Part shown: piece after piece, positions 33,649 through 41,817 of the stretch
How the letters are laid out: each line of letters opens with the position of its first letter
Position numbering within the stretch: position 1 is the first letter of the stretch
DNA from: Streptomyces flaveolus
GTDB lineage: Bacteria > Actinomycetota > Actinomycetes > Streptomycetales > Streptomycetaceae
Length of the DNA stretch: 64,000 nucleotides
Direction of reading: 5' to 3'
Assembly (NCBI RefSeq): GCF_014648815.1
Contig: NZ_BMRV01000018.1
Span: forward strand, 62,001 to 126,000
Made by a program: the position numbers and the translations under genes
Notes under the pieces: model-generated
Database searches by the model: none
Told to the model about the DNA's origin: nothing
Seen by the model: only the letters and a program-made list of their open reading frames with translations

Positions 33649-33683
33649 GGGCCGCCCCCGCCGCCCGTACACGGGGGCGGCCC
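33649..33683 (+). terminator. Hairpin downstream of the DUF4239 gene
   Basis: GGGCCGCCCCCG (33649-33660) pairs perfectly with CGGGGGCGGCCC (33672-33683) with an 11-base loop, 12 bases after the stop codon. Confidence 0.7.
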
Positions 33684-33880
33684 TCAGCCCTGCCGACACG
33701 CCGTCCCCGTCCTCCGGCCGCCGCGGCGCCGTCCCCCGACCGGCCCACACCCTTGCCCCATTCGCGCGACTGGGATCGCGCCCACGAGCAGGGCTTCCTA
33801 GCGTTTCGGGCATCGAGGTGCATTCCTGGCGCGAGCGGAACAGGTCCGCCGCTGCTCCTCGGGGACCCGGAGGATCCACC

Positions 33881-34402
33881 ATGCGCGCGATACCCGTCGC
33901 CTCGGCCGCGCTGCTCGGCGTCGCCGCTCTCTCTTCCTGCGTGCCGGCCGGCGCGGCCGTCGGCGGCAGCACCACGCCGTTCGGCTTCAGTGTCCGGCCC
34001 TCCACCGTCGCGGCGGGCGGCGAGGTCACCCTGCGGGTGGACCGGAACGACGGTGCCTGCCGCGGCCGTGTGCGGGTCACGTCCCCGGTGTTCGACACGG
34101 TCGTCATCCCGCGCACGCACGTGTCGGCGCAGGCACGGGTCGACCGGGACGCCAGGCCCGGCGCGGTGTACCAGGTGTCGTTCACCTGTGACGGGACGAC
34201 CGGCACCACGAACCTGACCATCGCCGGCGGCCACTCGTACCGCCCCGACCCCGTACCGTCCAGGGGCGTCCACGCCGGCTCGGGCGGCAGCATCGCGGGC
34301 TTCGACCTCAAGGAGATCGGGCTCGGCGTCGCGCTCATCGCGGGATCCGTCGGCGCGGCGTACCACCTGTCCCGGCGCCGCTCCGGCGAGGAGGGCGCCT
34401 GA
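33881..34402 (+). CDS. Secreted protein with Ig-like fold and C-terminal anchor (sister of 34548-35042)
   Basis: A 173-residue exported protein. The signal MRAIPVASAALLGVAALSSC may be a lipobox (LSSC). The mature part FSVRPSTVAAGGEVTLRVDR, RDARPGAVYQVSFTCDGTTG and TNLTIAGG has alternating strands with two cysteines. It ends in a hydrophobic helix IGLGVALIAGSVGAAYHLSR and a basic/acidic tail. The pattern closely parallels the gene facing it across a shared terminator. Both look like surface proteins held in the membrane, with a sorting-signal-like C-terminus but no LPxTG. GGAGG lies 8 bases before the ATG. Confidence 0.78.
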   Translation: MRAIPVASAALLGVAALSSCVPAGAAVGGSTTPFGFSVRPSTVAAGGEVTLRVDRNDGACRGRVRVTSPVFDTVVIPRTHVSAQARVDRDARPGAVYQVSFTCDGTTGTTNLTIAGGHSYRPDPVPSRGVHAGSGGSIAGFDLKEIGLGVALIAGSVGAAYHLSRRRSGEEGA

Positions 34403-34421
34403 CCTCTCCGCCCCGCGCGCA

Positions 34422-34466
34422 CAGGGCGTCACCCCGGATCCCGTGAGGGCCCGGGGCGACGCCCTG
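34422..34466. terminator. Bidirectional hairpin between two convergent secreted-protein genes
   Basis: CAGGGCGTCACCCCGG (34422-34437) and CCGGGGCGACGCCCTG (34451-34466) form a 16-bp stem with one mismatch and a 13-base loop, 19 bases after one stop and 81 before the other. Confidence 0.7.
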
Positions 34467-34547
34467 CCGACGTGCGCGGTCCTGGGCGCGGTGCCAGGCG
34501 GGCCCGTTCCCCGACGGCCGAGCCCGCACGGCCCTGGTGGCGGCGGG

Positions 34548-35042
34548 TCAGATCCGGCGCTCGGACCGGCGGCGCATCCAGAACAGGCCTCCGCCGGCGA
34601 CGGCCGCGGCCACGAGCCCGCCGCCGATCGCGATGTCCGTCGGCGTGGCCCCGCTCGAGCTGCTGCCGCCGAGACCGCCGCGGACACCGCCGATGACGGT
34701 GAAGGCGGCCGGGCGGGTCAGCGTCCGGCCCGAGCAGTTGACCGTGATGTCGTAGGACCCGGGCCGGGCGTCGTTCCTGATGGTGGCGGTGCCCCTGGAG
34801 GTCTCGTTGGCCCCCCGCACCGGGGTCAGGTGGGCCCTGCCGAACGCGTCCGAGGTCATCGTCCCGCCCTGCGGGCAGCCGTCGACCGTGACGGTCATCT
34901 GACCGCCGCGCGCGATGACGCTGGGCAGGGCGACGATGTTGCTCGGCGTGTTGTGGTCGCCGCCGGCGGTGGCCGTGGGGGCGGCCATCCCGAGAACGGC
35001 GACCGCGGCACCCGCGGCCGCCAGGGCACGAAAGTTGCGCAT
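34548..35042 (-). CDS. Secreted protein with Ig-like fold and C-terminal anchor (sister of 33881-34402)
   Basis: A 164-residue exported protein. The signal peptide MRNFRALAAAGAAVAVLGMA ends near ATAGG. The mature domain reads VIARGGQMTVTVDGCPQGGT and RNDARPGSYDITVNCSGRTL, with the same S/A-RPG-x-Y and two-cysteine layout as its convergent neighbour. A Gly/Ser linker leads to a hydrophobic helix IAIGGGLVAAAVAGGGLFWM and the basic tail RRRSERRI. Tail design (helix then positive charge) is that of sortase substrates, yet no LPxTG-like box precedes it. It lies next to a class F sortase gene, with which it is divergent. Confidence 0.8.
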   Translation of the reverse strand: MRNFRALAAAGAAVAVLGMAAPTATAGGDHNTPSNIVALPSVIARGGQMTVTVDGCPQGGTMTSDAFGRAHLTPVRGANETSRGTATIRNDARPGSYDITVNCSGRTLTRPAAFTVIGGVRGGLGGSSSSGATPTDIAIGGGLVAAAVAGGGLFWMRRRSERRI

Positions 35043-35373
35043 GTCATCCTCCGCGGAAGACGCCCCGGGACCCGTCCCCGGTCGATCGGCGAGAAAGCGC
35101 CTCCCAGAAAGACCCTCAGTTGCCCTGCCCGCAAGCGCATTTCGGGAATGGTCCGTCCTGGTGAGAGGGCATACCGGGCCGGAACCGGCGAGTGGATATC
35201 GCCGCAGGTCACGGACCGTCAGGAAATTCGGCCGGGCGTGTCCCGGATGGCTCACCGCCGGGTGCGCCGCGCCACCCGTTCGCATGCGCCCCGTCGCCGC
35301 TCGGGTGCACCGCGCTTAGCGTGCTCGTATGCACGAATGACACGGCGACGGCCGGGTCGAGAGGGGAAGGCGA
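35043..35373. other. Divergent promoter region of secreted protein and sortase genes
   Basis: 330 bases shared upstream of the secreted-protein gene (minus) and the sortase gene (plus). Two stretches are less GC-rich than their surroundings (about 35090-35160 and 35310-35345), as expected for promoters. I see no coding signal. Confidence 0.4.
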
Positions 35374-36042
35374 ATGGACGGGTCCGAGGAACTGGCCGAA
35401 GAGGAGGAGCGGCGGAGGAAGCGCGCTCCCTGGGGCGTGATAGCGCTGGTTCTGCTGACCGGGCTCGCCCTCATTCGCAACGGGTCGGGGGAGTTCGACG
35501 TGGGCCCGCCGCAACCCGCTTCGGCGGCCGCCTCGGACACCCGCGTCGCCGGTGGGGAGAACGCCGTCCCGGGCCTCGCCCCGCTGGCGTACGCGGTCCC
35601 CGACCGGGTCGCGATCCCCGCGATCCAGGTCGACGCGCCGATCATGCCGGTCGGTCTGGACGCGGAAGGCTGGGTCGGCGCGCCGCCGCCCGAGGACCCG
35701 AATCTGGCCGGCTGGTTCACCGGCGCGGTGTCCCCCGGGGAAAAGGGCACCGCGGTGGTCGTCGGCCATGTCGACAACAAGCAGGGCCCGGCCGTCTTCT
35801 ACGGGCTCGGGGCGCTGAAAAAGGGAAACAGGGTCGAGGTGTCCCGCCAGGACGGAAAGACCGCGGTGTTCGAGATCTACGGCGTCGAGGTGTTCGAGAA
35901 GGACGACTTCCCCGGCGACCGGGTCTACGCCTCCAAGGGAACTCCCGAATTGCGGGTCATCACCTGCGGCGGCGGCTTCACCAAGCAGAACGGCTACGAC
36001 GGGAACGTCGTCGCCTTCGCCCGCCTGGTCGAGGTCCGCTGA
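35374..36042 (+). CDS. Class F sortase
   Basis: A 222-residue membrane-anchored transpeptidase. Residues 1-16 are charged and cytoplasmic; a single helix APWGVIALVLLTGLALI (18-34) is followed by a linker and the sortase domain from about residue 75 (PDRVAIPAIQVDAPIMPVGL). The catalytic triad is visible: His132 in VVVGHVDN, Cys198 in RVITCGGGF and Arg217 in VVAFARLVEV. Class F sortases are typical of actinobacteria and their substrates are poorly known. The two sister secreted proteins next to it are candidate partners, though they lack an obvious LPxTG box. AGGGGAAG precedes the ATG. Confidence 0.92.
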   Translation: MDGSEELAEEEERRRKRAPWGVIALVLLTGLALIRNGSGEFDVGPPQPASAAASDTRVAGGENAVPGLAPLAYAVPDRVAIPAIQVDAPIMPVGLDAEGWVGAPPPEDPNLAGWFTGAVSPGEKGTAVVVGHVDNKQGPAVFYGLGALKKGNRVEVSRQDGKTAVFEIYGVEVFEKDDFPGDRVYASKGTPELRVITCGGGFTKQNGYDGNVVAFARLVEVR

Positions 36043-36072
36043 GAGGACCCGGCCGGGCGGGCGCGGCGCGCG

Positions 36073-36909
36073 TCACACCTGCTGCCGCCGGGGGACGGTG
36101 AGGTGGTAGCCGGAGTCCAGCAGCTGCGGCAGATAGGAACGCAGGGCGCGCACGGTCTGCGAGCGGTTGCCCCCGGCGTCGTGCGAGAGCACCACGACGC
36201 CGGGGGCGGCGCCGTCCTCGACCCGGTCGATGATGGTGGCGGTGCCGGGGGTGGTCCAGTCGAGGGTGTCGACGGTCCAGGCGAGGGGTTCCATGCCGAG
36301 TTCGGCGCCGAGCTGGAAGGCCGCGCGGTTCCACGCCCCGTACGGCGCGCGGAACCAGCGGGGCGCCTCGCCGTAGGCCTTCTCGACGACCTCGCAGGTG
36401 CGTTCCATCTCGGTGCGGATGCGGCGCCGGGTGAGCTTGGTCAGCAGGGGGTGGGACCAGGTGTGGTTGCCGACCACGTGCCCCTCGTCGGCCATCCGGG
36501 ACAGCAGGTCCTTGCTGTAGTCGGCCATCTCGCCGCACACGAAGAACGTCGCGCGCACGTCGTACTCCGCCAGCGTGTCCAGGATGCTGGGCGTGTAGCG
36601 GGGGTCGGGTCCGTCGTCGAAGGTGAGCATCATGGTGCGGCCCCGGCCGGACATGCGCAGGATCGGCTCGCTGCGCACCGCGGGCTGGTGGGGTCCGGCC
36701 ACGGGCGTGCCGTATCCGGTCAGGGGCTGGAGCCGGTAGGCGGAGGGCTCGAGCGGGCGCCGCGCCTGGGCGCCCGCGGCGGGAGCGGCCGGCCGGGCCG
36801 GTTGGTGGTCCCGGCCCACCGCGAGCACGCCGGCGGTACCGGCCGCTCCGACCGCCGCGGCACCGGCGAGCAGGGCGCGGCGCCGCGTGAGCAACTGATC
36901 CTTCTTCAT
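36073..36909 (-). CDS. Polysaccharide deacetylase (NodB / carbohydrate esterase 4)
   Basis: A 278-residue exported deacetylase. The N-terminus MKKDQLLTRRRALLAGAAAV has a twin-arginine-like RRRALLAG followed by a hydrophobic stretch. The NodB domain starts at about residue 90: MMLTFDDGPDPRYTPSIL (motif 1, catalytic and metal Asp), GNHTWSHPLLTKLT (motif 2, metal His residues), WFRAPYGAWN (motif 3), VDTLDWTTPG (motif 4), and VVLSHDAGGNR (motif 5). It removes N-acetyl groups from extracellular amino-sugar polymers such as peptidoglycan or chitin. Together with the sortase and secreted proteins it belongs to an envelope-remodelling block. Confidence 0.93.
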   Translation of the reverse strand: MKKDQLLTRRRALLAGAAAVGAAGTAGVLAVGRDHQPARPAAPAAGAQARRPLEPSAYRLQPLTGYGTPVAGPHQPAVRSEPILRMSGRGRTMMLTFDDGPDPRYTPSILDTLAEYDVRATFFVCGEMADYSKDLLSRMADEGHVVGNHTWSHPLLTKLTRRRIRTEMERTCEVVEKAYGEAPRWFRAPYGAWNRAAFQLGAELGMEPLAWTVDTLDWTTPGTATIIDRVEDGAAPGVVVLSHDAGGNRSQTVRALRSYLPQLLDSGYHLTVPRRQQV

Positions 36910-37079
36910 GACTCATCACTCGCCCGGACAAGGGCCGACGCCCCTGAACGACACCGGTGCGGCGGCACGGAACCACCCGACCGGCCCAGTGCGGGCGCCT
37001 GTCCGCGGCTCGCGCCCCGGGACGGGGGGCAAGCGGCCCGGGGGCCGGACGGATCCGGGGGTTCCGATAACCTCGCCGC

Positions 37080-37541
37080 GTGACGCAACAGCACTCCCAT
37101 CAGTTCGAACGGGGCACGGACGGACCGAAGGTCATCGTGGTCGGGGTGGACGGCTCCGACTCCTCGCTCCGCGCGGCGGCCTACGCCGGCGGTCTGGCCC
37201 GGCGGCAGCGTGCGCTGCTCGCCGTGGTGTACGTGCAGCCGGTGCTGGCGGCGGGGGCGGCGCTGGGCGCCCCGGTGGCGGACGCGACCGACGAGATCGC
37301 CGAGGACCTGGTGGCCCAGATCCGGGCGGCGACGGAGCGGACCAAGGGGATATTCGACGTGCGCTGGGAGTTCCACACCTTCCGCGGCGATCCCTACAAC
37401 GGCCTGGTGAAGGCGGCCGACGAGCTGCGGGCGGACGCCGTGGTCGTGGGGGCGTCCGAGCAGGCCGGGCACCGGATCGTCGGCTCGGTGGCGGTGCGGC
37501 TGGTGAAGGCGGGGCGCTGGCCGGTGACCGTGGTGCCGTGA
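37080..37541 (+). CDS. Universal stress protein (UspA family)
   Basis: A 153-residue single-domain Usp. After a 15-residue polar leader comes KVIVVGVDGSDSSLRAAAYA. The ATP-site loop near the C-terminus is ADAVVVGASEQAGHRIVGSV, a G-x2-G-x9-G(S) motif with slight variation, then PVTVVP. GTG start at 37080. It lies 102 bases before an amino-acid permease gene on the same strand. No dormancy regulon site was evident. Confidence 0.9.
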   Translation: MTQQHSHQFERGTDGPKVIVVGVDGSDSSLRAAAYAGGLARRQRALLAVVYVQPVLAAGAALGAPVADATDEIAEDLVAQIRAATERTKGIFDVRWEFHTFRGDPYNGLVKAADELRADAVVVGASEQAGHRIVGSVAVRLVKAGRWPVTVVP

Positions 37542-37643
37542 CACAGGTCGGCCCGGTGCGTGCGTCGTGCCTTCCGTCGGGGACGCGAGTGAGTCATCAT
37601 GATCCACCGTCAGCCGTTTGCCGATCACAAAGAGGTGAGGCGC

Positions 37644-39056
37644 ATGGCCGGATTCCGCATGGGCGAGGGCGTTCTCCGTCGCAAACCCATCGAACACATC
37701 GAGGACACCGAGGCCGAGCAGGGCGCCGGTCTGGTGCGGTCGCTGGGGTTGTGGCAGCTGACGGCCATCGGCGTGGGCGGCATCATCGGTGCCGGCATCT
37801 TCACGCTGGCCGGCACGGTGGCCAACGGCACCGCGGGCCCTGCGGTCCTGATCTCGTTCCTCATCGCGGGCGTCGCGAGCGCGGCGGCGGCACTGTCGTA
37901 CGCGGAGTTCGCCGGGCTGATCCCGAAGGCGGGCTCGGCCTACACCTACGGCTACGCGGTGCTCGGTGAGCTGGTCGGCTGGTTCATCGGCTGGGACCTG
38001 CTGCTGGAGTACACGGCCATCGTGGCGGTCGTCGCGATCGGCATCTCCGGCTACTTCAGCTTCCTGGTCGGCGAGATGGGGGCCGACCTGCCGAACTGGA
38101 TGCTGGGTGCGCCGGGCACCGGCGACGGGCACAAGGTGGACCTGTTCGCGGCGGTGCTGTGCCTGCTGATCGCCTACCTGCTGACGCTCGGCATCAAGAA
38201 CGCGGCCCGCTTCGAGATGGTCGTGGTCGTGCTGAAGGTGCTGGTGGTCCTGCTGGTCATCGGCGTCGGCGTCTTCCACATCAGCACCTCGAACTACCAC
38301 CCGTTCTTCCCGTTCGGGGTCGGCGGGGCCTTCACGGGCGCGGCGACGGTGTTCTTCGCGGTCTTCGGGTACGACGCCATGTCGACGGCGGCCGAGGAGT
38401 CGAAGGACGCCCAGCGGCACATGCCGAAGGCGATCATCTATTCGCTGGTCATCTCGATGGTGCTGTACGTGGCGGCCTGTCTGGTGCTGACCGGCATGCA
38501 GAACTACACCGACATCGACCCCGAGAGCGGCTTCTCGACGGCGTTCAAGTCGGTGGGGCTCAGTGGTCTGGCCGACGTCATCGCGGTGGGCGCGATCATC
38601 GGCATCCTCACCGTCATGTTCACGTTCATGCTGGGTGTCACCCGCGTGTGGTTCAGCATGAGCCGGGACGGGCTGCTGCCCAAGTGGTTCGCCAAGACGC
38701 ACCCGACGCGGCACGTGCCGACCCGGGTCACCTGGATCGTCGGGGTCGCGTCGGCCTTGATCGCCGGGTTCCTGCCGATCGGCGAGGCGGCCGAGCTGAC
38801 CAACATCGGCATCCTGCTGGCGTTCGTGGTCGTGTGCGCGGCGGTGATCGTGCTGCGCTACCGGCAGCCGGACCTGCCGCGCACCTTCCGCACGCCCTGG
38901 ATGCCGTTCGTGCCGGCGCTGGGCATCGTCTTCTCGATCTGGCTGATCACGTTCCTGCAGTGGCAGACCTGGGCGCGCTTCGCCGTGTGGTTCCTGATCG
39001 GCCTGGTGATCTACTTCAGCTATTCGTACCGGAAGTCGGAGCTGGCGGGCCGTTAG
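37644..39056 (+). CDS. APC-superfamily amino acid permease
   Basis: A 470-residue integral membrane transporter with about 12 helices. The first helix carries the family substrate loop WQLTAIGVGGIIGAGIFTLA. Others are AALSYAEFAGLIPKAGSAYT (conserved AEL/F-x3-P-x-AG), EYTAIVAVVAIGISGYFSFL, GYDAMSTAAEESKDAQRHMP and GVTRVWFSMSRDGLLPKWFA. It resembles the YfnA/cationic amino acid transporter branch; the exact substrate cannot be stated. ATG 37644 follows AGAGGTGAGG. Its stop codon overlaps the convergent hydrolase by 4 bases. Confidence 0.92.
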   Translation: MAGFRMGEGVLRRKPIEHIEDTEAEQGAGLVRSLGLWQLTAIGVGGIIGAGIFTLAGTVANGTAGPAVLISFLIAGVASAAAALSYAEFAGLIPKAGSAYTYGYAVLGELVGWFIGWDLLLEYTAIVAVVAIGISGYFSFLVGEMGADLPNWMLGAPGTGDGHKVDLFAAVLCLLIAYLLTLGIKNAARFEMVVVVLKVLVVLLVIGVGVFHISTSNYHPFFPFGVGGAFTGAATVFFAVFGYDAMSTAAEESKDAQRHMPKAIIYSLVISMVLYVAACLVLTGMQNYTDIDPESGFSTAFKSVGLSGLADVIAVGAIIGILTVMFTFMLGVTRVWFSMSRDGLLPKWFAKTHPTRHVPTRVTWIVGVASALIAGFLPIGEAAELTNIGILLAFVVVCAAVIVLRYRQPDLPRTFRTPWMPFVPALGIVFSIWLITFLQWQTWARFAVWFLIGLVIYFSYSYRKSELAGR

Positions 39057-39868
39057 AGCCCGCGCAGGAAGTCGAGCAGGATCCGGTTGAACTCCTCGGG
39101 GCGTTCCATGTTCGGGTAGTGCGCGGTGCCCTCGACGGTGACGGAGCGGCCGTCCCGGACCGTACGGGCGAACCGCTCAGCCTCCGCGATCAGGTCCGGG
39201 GCGTCGAGGGCGCCGTTGACGGTGAGGACCGGGACGTCGACCTTCGGGACGCGGGCCCAGGTGCCGGTCAGGGGCACGTGCCGGTTCTCCTCGTCGGGCG
39301 TGTGCTTGGAGAGGGTGCCGAGGGCCATCTCCCGGACCCGGCGCAGGATGTCCGGGTCGACGTCCTCGACGGCTCGGTGCTCACCCGGCACGAAGCGCAG
39401 GAAGGCCGTGAGCCAGCCCTCGACGTCACCGGCGGCCAGGGCCCTGCCCTGCTCGGCCTGGACCGCGCGGACCCAGGGGTCGGTGTACGCGAACTCGCTG
39501 GTGGCCGCTCCGCACGCGACGACCGCGCGGACCAGCTCCGGGTACTCCAGCACGGTGTCGGTGGCGATGGCCCCGCCCATCGAGACGCCGACGAGCACCG
39601 CGGGGCCCGTGTCGAGGTGGCGGAGCAGGGCGGCGAGGTCGTCGGCCCAGCGGAACGGCTCGGTGGCGTTGGCCGAGGAGCCGTGTCCGCGGACGTCGGG
39701 CGCGATCACGCGGTGGGTGGCGGCCAGGGCCGGGATCTGGGCGTCGAAGACCCGGTGGTCGGCGAATCCGGAGTGCAGCAGGACGACCGGGTCGCCCGTG
39801 CCGGTGTCACGATAGGCGAGGTCGCCGTCGGTGGAGGTGAAGAAGCGCAGATCCGAAGCACCAGTCAT
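39053..39868 (-). CDS. Alpha/beta hydrolase
   Basis: A 271-residue hydrolase with the standard core: oxyanion loop VVLLHSGFADHR, strand and turn VIAPDVRGHGSS, nucleophile elbow GVSMGGA (Ser near residue 94), acid region DVPVLTVNGALDAPDL and the final His in EGTAHYPNMERPEEF. It resembles lactonase or haloperoxidase-like esterases; no substrate is suggested. The first operator copy overlaps its start codon. It is divergent from a MarR regulator and probably its target. Confidence 0.9.
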   Translation of the reverse strand: MTGASDLRFFTSTDGDLAYRDTGTGDPVVLLHSGFADHRVFDAQIPALAATHRVIAPDVRGHGSSANATEPFRWADDLAALLRHLDTGPAVLVGVSMGGAIATDTVLEYPELVRAVVACGAATSEFAYTDPWVRAVQAEQGRALAAGDVEGWLTAFLRFVPGEHRAVEDVDPDILRRVREMALGTLSKHTPDEENRHVPLTGTWARVPKVDVPVLTVNGALDAPDLIAEAERFARTVRDGRSVTVEGTAHYPNMERPEEFNRILLDFLRGL

Positions 39869-39915
39869 GACAACCAAGGTGTCATTTCCACGGAGATTTG
39901 GCAACCAGGGTGTCA
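39868..39915. promoter_or_regulatory. Duplicated 17-bp operator TGRCAACCARGGTGTCA
   Basis: Two copies of a 17-base element, TGACAACCAAGGTGTCA (39868-39884) and TGGCAACCAGGGTGTCA (39899-39915), differ at two positions. Their starts are 31 bases apart, about three DNA turns. Each has inverted TGACA/TGTCA ends. The first touches the hydrolase start codon and the second ends 10 bases before the marR ATG. The arrangement suggests the MarR protein represses both genes by binding two sites on the same face. Confidence 0.7.
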
Positions 39916-39925
39916 TCATGGCGGG

Positions 39926-40399
39926 ATGGACGACACCGCCGCTCCCCTCCCCCCGGACGACCTCGGCCACCGCCTGACCGAGGTCTACGACCTGGTCGGC
40001 CCCCTCTACCGGCGCGCCCAGCGCAGCGTCGAACAGGGCCTGGCCCACGACGGCGTGTCCGTGGGCGTCCGCGCCGTGCTGACCCTGCTGCACCGCGGCG
40101 GGCCGATGACCGTGCCGCAGATGGGCCGGGCGCAGGCCATCAGCCGCCAGTTCGTGCAGCGCATGGTGAACGACGCGGCGGCCCGCGGCCTGGTGGAGAG
40201 CGTCCCGAACCCCGCCCACCGCCGGTCGTCACTGATCCGGCTCACCGAGGCGGGCCGGAGCACGATCACCGACGTCCTCGACCGCGAGCACTCCGTGCTC
40301 CGCGCGGTCGGCGGCGGCCTCACGGGGGCCGATGTGGCGGCCTGCCTGCGCGTACTCGGCGAGATGCTGCACGCCCTCGACCACGTCGACGTCGGCTGA
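39926..40399 (+). CDS. MarR-family transcriptional regulator
   Basis: A 157-residue winged-helix protein. The helix-turn-helix and wing are in MTVPQMGRAQAISRQFVQRM, then LVESVPNPAHRRSSLIRLTE with the D/N-x-R-R wing. Flanking helices form the dimer interface. MarR proteins typically sense phenolic or oxidised small molecules and repress an adjacent enzyme. Here the adjacent enzyme is the divergent alpha/beta hydrolase, and two identical-type operators lie between them. Confidence 0.92.
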   Translation: MDDTAAPLPPDDLGHRLTEVYDLVGPLYRRAQRSVEQGLAHDGVSVGVRAVLTLLHRGGPMTVPQMGRAQAISRQFVQRMVNDAAARGLVESVPNPAHRRSSLIRLTEAGRSTITDVLDREHSVLRAVGGGLTGADVAACLRVLGEMLHALDHVDVG

Positions 40400-40420
40400 C
40401 CCCCGGGCGACCGGCCGGAG

Positions 40421-41575
40421 CTACTCCCCCATCACCAGCCCGTCCTCGCCGGCGCCCCGGCTGAGCACGACGTCCCGGATGCGGTCGCGCACGGCACGCA
40501 CCTCGGCGCCCTCCTCCAGGGCCCGGTTGAGGTTCACCACCCGGCCGGCGTCGACGTCGAAGAGCTGGGGGACGAACTCGGCCTTCGTCACCCGCCAGCG
40601 CTCGCCGGGGCGGGCGGGCGGGGCGAAGGTGAAGCGGCCGATGCTCGACTGGTTGCCGCGCGGATCGCGCTCGCCGTCGTCGTTGATCATCTCGCCGGCG
40701 ATCTGGTCGCCCATCCCGTAGACCACCCAGGTGCCGTTGACCTTCTCGTACGCCTGCGGGACATGGGCGTGGGTGCCGAGGATCAGGTCGACGGCGGGAC
40801 GGTCGCCGCTGCGGGCGGCGGTCAGGCCGTCCGCCAGGGCCAACTGCTCGTCGTCGGGCTCGTCCTGCCACTCCGTGCCCCAGTGCAGGGACACGACGAC
40901 GACGTCGGCGCCGGCCTTCCGGGCGGCCCGCGCGTCGGCGACGATCCGGTCCTCGTCGATCAGCTGGACCGCCCACGGCTGCCCCTGTGGCGCCGGGCGG
41001 CCGTTGGTGTCGAAGGTGTAGGCGAGGTGGGCGACCTGGGCCGCGCCCGCGCGCAGGATCGTCGTGGTGCGCGCCTCGCCCTCGGTGCGGGCGGACCCGG
41101 CGTGCCGTACGCCGGCGCGGTCGAGGGCGTCCAGGGTGTGACGGATGCCCTCCGCGCCGTCGTCGAAGGTGTGGTTGGAGGCGGTGGAGCAGCCGTCGTA
41201 GCCGGTGGCGGCCAGGCCCGCCGCCACCTCGGGCGGGGACTTGAACAGGGGGTAGCCGCTGTAGTCGCCGTTCGCGCCGTACACCGTCTCCATGTGGCAC
41301 AGGGCGAGATCGGCCCGCGCGACGACGGGCTTCGCGCCGGCGAGCATGGGGCGGAAATCGTAGCCGGTGCCGCCCGCGTCGAAGCGCGCCCGCTCGATGA
41401 TCGAGTCGTGCGGCAGAACGTCGCCGGAGGCGACGAGCGTGAAGGAACCGGCGGGGGCGGCGGACGGGGCGGGGGCCGGACGCGCCGGGGGCTCGTGATC
41501 GCGGGCCTGGCAGGCCGCGCCCGCGGTGAGGAGGACGGTCAGGGCCAGGGCCACCTGCCGACTGCGTGTGATCAT
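40421..41575 (-). CDS. CapA-family lipoprotein (metallophosphatase-like)
   Basis: A 384-residue exported protein. The signal MITRSRQVALALTVLLTAGA ends AACQARD, a possible lipobox with Cys around residue 22. After a Pro/Ala linker, the CapA domain shows VASGDVLPHDSIIERA, ALCHMETVYG, GYDGCSTASNHTFDDGAEGI, VVVSLHWGTEWQDEP, LILGTHAHVPQ and YGMGDQIAG. These are the metal-ligand motifs of the calcineurin-like fold. CapA relatives are linked to poly-gamma-glutamate export or synthesis; no capBC genes are present, so its role here is open. AGCGGAG precedes ATG 41575. Upstream DNA (41600-41660) is markedly AT-rich. Confidence 0.9.
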   Translation of the reverse strand: MITRSRQVALALTVLLTAGAACQARDHEPPARPAPAPSAAPAGSFTLVASGDVLPHDSIIERARFDAGGTGYDFRPMLAGAKPVVARADLALCHMETVYGANGDYSGYPLFKSPPEVAAGLAATGYDGCSTASNHTFDDGAEGIRHTLDALDRAGVRHAGSARTEGEARTTTILRAGAAQVAHLAYTFDTNGRPAPQGQPWAVQLIDEDRIVADARAARKAGADVVVVSLHWGTEWQDEPDDEQLALADGLTAARSGDRPAVDLILGTHAHVPQAYEKVNGTWVVYGMGDQIAGEMINDDGERDPRGNQSSIGRFTFAPPARPGERWRVTKAEFVPQLFDVDAGRVVNLNRALEEGAEVRAVRDRIRDVVLSRGAGEDGLVMGE

Positions 41576-41817
41576 CCGTTCACTCCGCTGTGGTCGCATG
41601 CACGAGGAAAATCACATTTACACACAAATAGGTAAAGAGATGGACGCTGTCACAGCGGGCTCCGACACGCCCATTAGCCCGTCCGGCGGGCGCGAAAGGG
41701 CGCGCGAACGCGGTGCGCCGACCGTTCGTCGGACCGTTCACCGACGCGATCGACCGTCCGTCGCAGACCCGTGCGCGCGCCCTGTCCCCGCACGGGGCCC
41801 TGCGGTGCCATACGGCC

